A stretch of 9,733 nucleotides of DNA from positions 1 to 9,733 of the forward strand of contig VGPE01000093.1 in the NCBI GenBank assembly GCA_016875645.1, given 5' to 3'. The notes under the pieces were generated by a model, which was not told where the DNA came from, did not search any database, and worked only from the letters and a program-made list of their open reading frames with translations. This document shows, piece after piece, positions 6,438 through 9,733 of the stretch (its first letter is position 1; each line of letters opens with the position of its first letter). The position numbers were made by a program, and so were the translations under genes. The DNA comes from Chloroflexota bacterium (GTDB taxonomy: Bacteria; Chloroflexota; Limnocylindria; Limnocylindrales; CSP1-4).

Positions 6438-7630
6438 CACGGCCGCGGGACCCGGGCCGGCCCGACGATGACCACGGCGCCGATCACGGCCAGGATCACG
6501 CCGGCGAACCGCCCGGGTACCACCTGCGCAAGCTCGAGACCGATCGGGTACCGGATGCGCCGGCCGTCGTCGAGGTCCCGCCCGCCGAGCTCGACTCGGG
6601 CGTCACGGTCGATCAGCTCTCGCTGGGTCGGCGGCTCCGCAGCCCGCGCACCATCGTGTTACTGCTGCTGCCGCTCATCCTGCTGGTGCTGGTGTTCCGG
6701 GTCGCGCTCAACATCGACGTCGACGCGCTGCTGCGCGGGATCGCCAACGCGAACCCGGGCATTCTGCTGGCAGCCCTGACCATCTTCTACGTCGGCTTCC
6801 CGCTGCGCGGTCTGCGCTGGGTGCTCCTGCTGCGCGGCACCGGGTTCCGCCTCAAGGTTCCCGATGCCACCGAGATCATCTTCGTCTCGTGGCTCGTCAA
6901 CTGCCTCGTGCCCGCCAAGCTGGGCGACATCTACCGTGCGTGGCTCCTCAAGATCAACGCCACCGTCTCGCTGAGCCGCACGTTCGGGACCGTGTTCATC
7001 GAGCGGATCCTGGACCTCTTCGCCATCTCGCTCCTCGGTCTTGCGGCGGGGTTCTGGAGCTTCCGGACCGGGCTGCCTTCGGAGATCCAGGTGGTCGCGG
7101 CGCTCGGAGTCGGCGTGATCGTGCTGCTCGGCGTGGGCCTGCTCACCCTGCGCAACTTCGGGCGCCGGATCCTCGTCCGCCTGCCGCTGCCGCACCGCGT
7201 GGTCGAGCTGTACGATCGCTTCGAGGAGGGCGTATTCGGCGCGATCGGCGTCCGGCGGCTGCCGCCGCTCGCGATCCTGACAGGGCTCATCTGGACCACC
7301 GAGGCACTGCGGCTGTACCTCGTCGTGCAGGCGCTGGGCTTCCCAGACGTCGCGCTGGGGATTTCAGGCGCGTTCTTCGTGGCGCTGATCGGCTCTCTGC
7401 TGACAGCGGTTCCGCTCAGTCCCGCGGGCCTCGGCGTGGTGGAGCTCGGCGTGTTCGGCGTGCTCACCGCTGCGTACGGCGTGCCGCTCACCGAGGCGAC
7501 CACGATCGCCCTCGTGGATCGCGCCATCAGCGTTCTCTCGGTCATCGTGTTCGGCGCCGCGGTGTACGTGATCTCGCCGCTCCGCAAGGGACGCGGCCTG
7601 CGTGGCCAACCGGCGCCCGAACCCGTCTGA
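6434..7630 (+). CDS. Flippase-like integral membrane protein (LPG_synthase_TM / UPF0104 family)
   Basis: 398 residues from ATG 6434, which overlaps the PHP stop codon (ATGA, 6434-6437); GGTGGGG lies just upstream. The frame is open further upstream, but that would overlap the PHP gene by over 300 bases and is rejected. After a hydrophilic tail of about 70 residues there are roughly eight hydrophobic segments (near 73-92, 109-131, 147-159, 190-210, 218-238, 277-300, 309-350, 365-382). Family-like motifs are RGLRWVLLL (125-133), NCLVPAKLGDIYRAWLL (156-172), ERILDLF (190-196) and PLSPAGLGVVELG (327-339). The family includes the membrane half of MprF, which flips lysyl-phosphatidylglycerol, and glycolipid-related proteins. 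The soluble aminoacyl-transferase half of MprF is absent here. The cargo is unknown; the operon position suggests envelope lipids. Confidence 0.88.
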   Translation: MTRPRDPGRPDDDHGADHGQDHAGEPPGYHLRKLETDRVPDAPAVVEVPPAELDSGVTVDQLSLGRRLRSPRTIVLLLLPLILLVLVFRVALNIDVDALLRGIANANPGILLAALTIFYVGFPLRGLRWVLLLRGTGFRLKVPDATEIIFVSWLVNCLVPAKLGDIYRAWLLKINATVSLSRTFGTVFIERILDLFAISLLGLAAGFWSFRTGLPSEIQVVAALGVGVIVLLGVGLLTLRNFGRRILVRLPLPHRVVELYDRFEEGVFGAIGVRRLPPLAILTGLIWTTEALRLYLVVQALGFPDVALGISGAFFVALIGSLLTAVPLSPAGLGVVELGVFGVLTAAYGVPLTEATTIALVDRAISVLSVIVFGAAVYVISPLRKGRGLRGQPAPEPV

Positions 7631-7633
7631 GGT

Positions 7634-7650
7634 CGCGCCGCAGCGCGTTC
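7634..7650 (+). terminator. Possible terminator after the flippase gene
   Basis: CGCGC (7634-7638) and GCGCG (7643-7647) pair around loop CGCA, starting three bases after the stop codon and followed by TTC. The stem is short and the T-run poor, but the position at the end of the four-gene set fits termination. Confidence 0.3.
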
Positions 7651-7840
7651 TGATCGCCTTGCGCCGAAGGTCATCCGCACGGAACGCCATCAACCGCACC
7701 ACACTGCTCGCAGCCCTCCACTCGCCGCAATGCCATCTCGGTACCAACGGGTGGTGTCGAGCGCTCCGCCTCCTGTGGGATCGTCGGGTTGACCGCCGCC
7801 CCCCTCCGCGGCCGTCATGAGCGGAGTGCCCGGATCAACC
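7651..7840 (+). other. Non-coding spacer before the XRE-type regulator
   Basis: No convincing gene is seen here. A reading frame from 7602 to 7820 has Arg-rich, low-complexity content without a recognisable domain. TTGACC at 7789-7794 resembles a -35 box, but no acceptable -10 follows at 16-18 bases. CTCCGC (7804-7809) and GCGGAG (7821-7826) can pair as a 6-bp stem that contains GGAG, the only Shine-Dalgarno-like bases ahead of ATG 7841, so it might modulate that start. Confidence 0.3.
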
Positions 7841-8368
7841 ATGACCCAGCAGAACGGTCGAGCGTTCAACGAATGGCTGCGAGCACAGCTCAAGGTCAAG
7901 AAGATGTCCCAGCGACAGCTCGCCCAGCAGTCAGGTGCCGACCATTCGACGATCTCGCGATTGATCAGGGGCGATCGCATGCCGTCCCTGGGCACCGCAA
8001 CCAAGCTGGCACGCGGCCTGCGCGAGCTGCGTGACGACAGCGAGACCCCGCAGTACCTGCGGATGGTGTCAGCCGGGGCGACGAACCCGACGACGCGGGT
8101 CGAGTACTCGCTGCGCGCGGACGACTGGCTCAGTGAGGCGCAGGTCCGCCAGATCATGGAGTATTACCTGGCCGTCCGGATCGGCCGCATGGGCCGGCCG
8201 ACGCCCGCGCAGGTGCAGCCGGGCTCGCCGGCGAGCCCGACGGTCGAGCGACGCCCGGCGCCGGCACCGTTGCGACCGAACGCCGGCCCGATGGTCGCGG
8301 GAATTGCCTCGACCGGCGGCTCCGTGCGCCCGATGACGTCCGTCAACCGTCCCGCGCGTCGCTACTAG
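7841..8368 (+). CDS. XRE-family (Cro/CI-type) DNA-binding protein with Pro/Ala-rich tail
   Basis: 175 residues from ATG 7841. An in-frame ATG at 7817 would add eight residues; neither start has a well-placed ribosome site. Residues about 20-60 form a clear HTH_3 domain: KMSQRQLAQQSGADHSTISR then LIRGDRMPSLGTATKLARGL. A middle segment (about 87-115, VEYSLRADDWLSEAQVRQIM then EYYLAVRIGR) looks helical. The last 60 residues or so are Pro/Ala/Arg-rich and probably disordered, ending RPARRY. It is likely a sequence-specific transcription factor; its target is unknown. It stands alone, with the flippase gene upstream and nfo converging on it. No toxin or phage partner is adjacent, so a toxin-antitoxin or prophage role is not supported. 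Confidence 0.85.
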   Translation: MTQQNGRAFNEWLRAQLKVKKMSQRQLAQQSGADHSTISRLIRGDRMPSLGTATKLARGLRELRDDSETPQYLRMVSAGATNPTTRVEYSLRADDWLSEAQVRQIMEYYLAVRIGRMGRPTPAQVQPGSPASPTVERRPAPAPLRPNAGPMVAGIASTGGSVRPMTSVNRPARRY

Positions 8369-8370
8369 CT

Positions 8371-8391
8371 CCCGCCAGGGCTCCCGGCGGG
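8371..8391. terminator. Hairpin between convergent genes, possible shared terminator
   Basis: CCCGCC (8371-8376) and GGCGGG (8386-8391) pair with a nine-base loop that itself contains GGG and CCC. It sits in the 25 bases between the XRE-gene stop and the nfo stop, so it would fold in both transcripts. There is no T-run on either side, so termination would be inefficient or factor-assisted. Confidence 0.45.
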
Positions 8392-8393
8392 CG

Positions 8394-9437
8394 TCAACGC
8401 GCGGGGGCTTCGTCCGCTGGCGCCGACCGCGATCGGCTGCCGCGCAGTTCCAGCTCGTGGGGCTCGAGGTCCGGTAGCGGCTCTCCGCGCACCAGGCGTC
8501 GCACGCGGTCGAGATTGATCGCGTCGTACCCCTCGTCCATGCCCGGCGTCTCCAGGAAGTACGTCACGCCCGCGAGCGCCGGGTGCGTCACCAGCCGCCG
8601 CAGGCCGGCCGACCCGATCTGCCCCGCGCCCACATGCTGGTGGCGGTCGGTGTGCGAGCCCAGCTCCGAGCGCGAGTCGTTCAGGTGGATCATGCGCAGC
8701 CGCGGCAGGCCGATCGCCCGATCGAATCGATCGACCAGCGCGTCGACCTCGGCGGGTTCGCTGATCCGGTATCCGGCACCCCAGAGGTGCGCAGCGTCCA
8801 GGCAGATCCCGACGCGCTCCGGCTCGACGCCGCGCGCCGCAATCGCATCCAGGATCGCGGCCAGTTCCTCCACGGATGCCCCCATCCCGAAGCCGCCGCC
8901 TGCGGAGTTCTCGAGCACGAGGATCGGGTCGTCCGCGGGGCCCGGGGTGTCCTCCGACGAGGCAGCGTCGGTCGGGCCGCCGGTCTGGTCGGGCAGGCTG
9001 TCCTGCGCGTCCGGCCCGTCCCGCCCGTCTGCGAACGCCCGCGCGACCGATTCCGCGACCCGCGCCAGCCCGAACTCGGACCCGCGCCCGCGATGCGAGC
9101 CGATGTGCACGTTCACGAACCGCGCCCCATAGCGGCGCGCCGTCACCAATTCGTCGCGCAGGATCGCGACGGAGCGCTCGAAGAACTCCTCGTCGGGACC
9201 CGCGAGGTTGACGAGATAGGAAACGTGAATCGCCAGCGGAGCGATCCCGAGCGCCTTCAGCCGCCGCCGGAACGCCGGCAACTCGGCTGGAGGGCTCGCC
9301 CGACGGCGCCACGCGGTCGGGTTGTCGCTGAAGACCTGGATGGCGTCGGCGCCGATTTCGGCCGCCCGCTCGGCAGCGCGCACCATGCCGGTCCCCAGCG
9401 GAAGGTGGGCGCCGATCGGCCGGCCGTCGGAAAGCAT
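8394..9437 (-). CDS. nfo: Endonuclease IV (AP endonuclease, base excision repair)
   Basis: Cleaves DNA 5' to abasic sites and trims blocked 3' ends; a TIM-barrel enzyme with three zinc ions. 347 residues from the ATG whose first base is 9437. All nine zinc-ligand positions of E. coli Nfo can be matched: His71 (IHVSYLVNLAGP), His111 (VHIGSH), Glu176 (LENSAG), Asp214 and His217 (CLDAAHLWGAGY), His251 (IHLNDSRSELGS), Asp264 and His266 (TDRHQHVG), and Glu296 (FLETPG). Between His111 and Glu176 there is an extra acidic, Gly/Pro-rich stretch of about 30 residues (138-170). The start at 9437 is preferred because TAGGA lies 8 bases upstream and GRPIGAH then matches the family N terminus. An ATG at 9464 would add nine residues but has no ribosome site. 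Confidence 0.95.
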   Translation of the reverse strand: MLSDGRPIGAHLPLGTGMVRAAERAAEIGADAIQVFSDNPTAWRRRASPPAELPAFRRRLKALGIAPLAIHVSYLVNLAGPDEEFFERSVAILRDELVTARRYGARFVNVHIGSHRGRGSEFGLARVAESVARAFADGRDGPDAQDSLPDQTGGPTDAASSEDTPGPADDPILVLENSAGGGFGMGASVEELAAILDAIAARGVEPERVGICLDAAHLWGAGYRISEPAEVDALVDRFDRAIGLPRLRMIHLNDSRSELGSHTDRHQHVGAGQIGSAGLRRLVTHPALAGVTYFLETPGMDEGYDAINLDRVRRLVRGEPLPDLEPHELELRGSRSRSAPADEAPAR

Positions 9438-9444
9438 CCGCTCG

Positions 9445-9450
9445 ATCCTA
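9445..9450 (-). promoter_or_regulatory. nfo start signal: TAGGAT, ribosome site or leaderless -10 box
   Basis: Read on the minus strand, TAGGAT occupies 9450 down to 9445, ending 7 bases before the nfo ATG at 9437. It contains AGGA at good Shine-Dalgarno spacing and also matches TANNNT at the distance typical of leaderless promoters. No clear -35 is present 17 bases further upstream. Confidence 0.35.
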
Positions 9451-9454
9451 CGCG

Positions 9455-9483
9455 TTGACGCCATCGCGGGCCGCGGCTAGCCT
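9455..9483 (+). promoter_or_regulatory. Promoter of the ArsR-like gene (TTGACG - 17 - TAGCCT)
   Basis: TTGACG at 9455-9460 and TAGCCT at 9478-9483 are separated by exactly 17 bases. The GTG start at 9492 lies 8 bases after the -10 hexamer, so transcription could begin at or next to the start codon. The lack of any Shine-Dalgarno before that GTG agrees with a leaderless transcript. Confidence 0.55.
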
Positions 9484-9488
9484 CGGCC
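9469..9488. promoter_or_regulatory. Imperfect 20-bp palindrome, candidate operator between nfo and the ArsR-like gene
   Basis: GGCCGCGGCT (9469-9478) and AGCCTCGGCC (9479-9488) are inverted copies with nine of ten positions pairing; the core GGCTAGCC is perfect. The palindrome covers the TAGCCT -10 box. ArsR-type repressors typically bind such imperfect palindromes over their own promoters, so autoregulation is likely. Confidence 0.5.
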
Positions 9489-9491
9489 GCC

Positions 9492-9733
9492 GTGGACCCC
9501 GAATTGCTGCTCGCGCTCAAGGCCCTGACGTCGGGCGACCGGCTGCGCATCCTCGGCGCAGTCGCCACAGCGCCTCGCACCGCTGAGACACTTGCGGCCG
9601 AACTGGGCCTGTCCCCGGCCAGGGTCATGCGGGAGGTGGGGCTCCTTCGACGGGCCGGCCTGATCGAGTTCGACCGGACCTCCCGCGCGCCCGCGCACGC
9701 CCTGGCGCCCGGGCGCCTGGCAGAGCTGGGCCG
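9492..9733 (+). CDS. ArsR-like winged-helix transcriptional regulator, N-terminal part (runs off window)
   Basis: Partial gene; GTG start at 9492, open to the window end (80 complete codons, no stop). The sequence begins MDPELLLALKALTSGDRLRI, the usual ArsR-type first helix with an S/D-x-x-RL-x-IL pattern. A helix-turn-helix follows (TAETLAAELGLSPARVMREV, about 31-50), then LLRRAGLIEFDR leading into the wing. No cysteines occur in the visible part, so the classic Cys-based metal site of ArsR/SmtB sensors is absent from helix 3. The signal sensed is unknown. After the wing, the HALAPGRLAELG segment resembles regulators in which a further C-terminal domain follows, but that lies outside the window. 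The gene is divergent from nfo, with 54 bases between start codons. Confidence 0.75.
   Translation, partial: MDPELLLALKALTSGDRLRILGAVATAPRTAETLAAELGLSPARVMREVGLLRRAGLIEFDRTSRAPAHALAPGRLAELG

Noticed and set aside
7789..7817. TTGACC as a promoter for the XRE gene
   Set aside because: No -10-like hexamer occurs at 16-18 bases; CCGTCA is not acceptable, so I do not call a promoter.
7602..7820. Small 72-codon frame after the flippase gene
   Set aside because: Arg-rich, no recognisable motif, overlaps the flippase end, and no ribosome site is seen; treated as spacer.
7690..8157. 155-codon minus-strand frame opposite the XRE gene
   Set aside because: It overlaps a clear helix-turn-helix gene on the other strand and has no domain of its own.
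7817..8368. XRE gene plus neighbour as a toxin-antitoxin or phage module
   Set aside because: The adjacent genes are a flippase-like protein and endonuclease IV; no toxin, integrase or phage gene is visible.
8365..9312. 315-codon second minus-strand frame within nfo
   Set aside because: An Arg/Gly/Ala-rich out-of-frame shadow; the nfo frame carries all nine zinc ligands.

Overview
The window is a gene-dense, very GC-rich stretch of bacterial chromosome with strongly G/C-ending codons and both ATG and GTG starts. It looks like a free-living, cell-walled bacterium. Gene content (F-type ATP synthase, then murA, then mreB) and the MurA sequence style (Asp in place of the catalytic Cys, TDVQP and DLRAGAS motifs) suggest a high-GC lineage such as Chloroflexota or Actinomycetota. 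I lean towards Chloroflexota, but the sequence alone does not prove it. I see no rRNA, tRNA, CRISPR array, insertion sequence or prophage gene.

Region 1 (1-3186) is the end of an ATP synthase operon in the usual order: the C-terminal part of alpha (atpA, cut by the window edge), gamma (atpG), beta (atpD) and epsilon (atpC), all on the + strand. Key motifs are intact. A compact GC hairpin sits between atpD and atpC.

Region 2 (3187-7630) begins with a 152-base spacer containing a hairpin and CTCGCT repeats. Four tightly packed genes on the + strand follow: murA, mreB, a PHP-domain phosphoesterase, and a multi-pass flippase-like membrane protein (LPG_synthase_TM/UPF0104). The junctions are a 4-base overlap, a 1-base gap and another 4-base overlap, so the four are probably translated together. 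MurA makes the first committed peptidoglycan precursor and MreB positions wall synthesis. The PHP enzyme and the membrane protein are therefore placed in a cell-envelope context, although their substrates are unknown. MurA carries Asp where most bacteria have the fosfomycin-sensitive Cys.

Region 3 (7631-9733) is a regulatory and repair segment. A Cro/CI-type DNA-binding protein with a long Pro/Ala-rich tail (+) converges on an endonuclease IV (nfo, -), with a GC hairpin between their stop codons. Divergent from nfo, an ArsR-like winged-helix gene (+) runs off the right edge. The short nfo/arsR interval holds a promoter-like TTGACG-17-TAGCCT pair, placed as for a leaderless transcript, and an imperfect 20-bp palindrome over the -10 box that is a good candidate operator.

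I found no convincing new defence or mobile system. The points most worth a second look are the MurA Cys-to-Asp variant, the perfect 24-base palindrome at the end of murA just before mreB, the coupled murA-mreB-PHP-flippase set, and the arsR promoter/operator.
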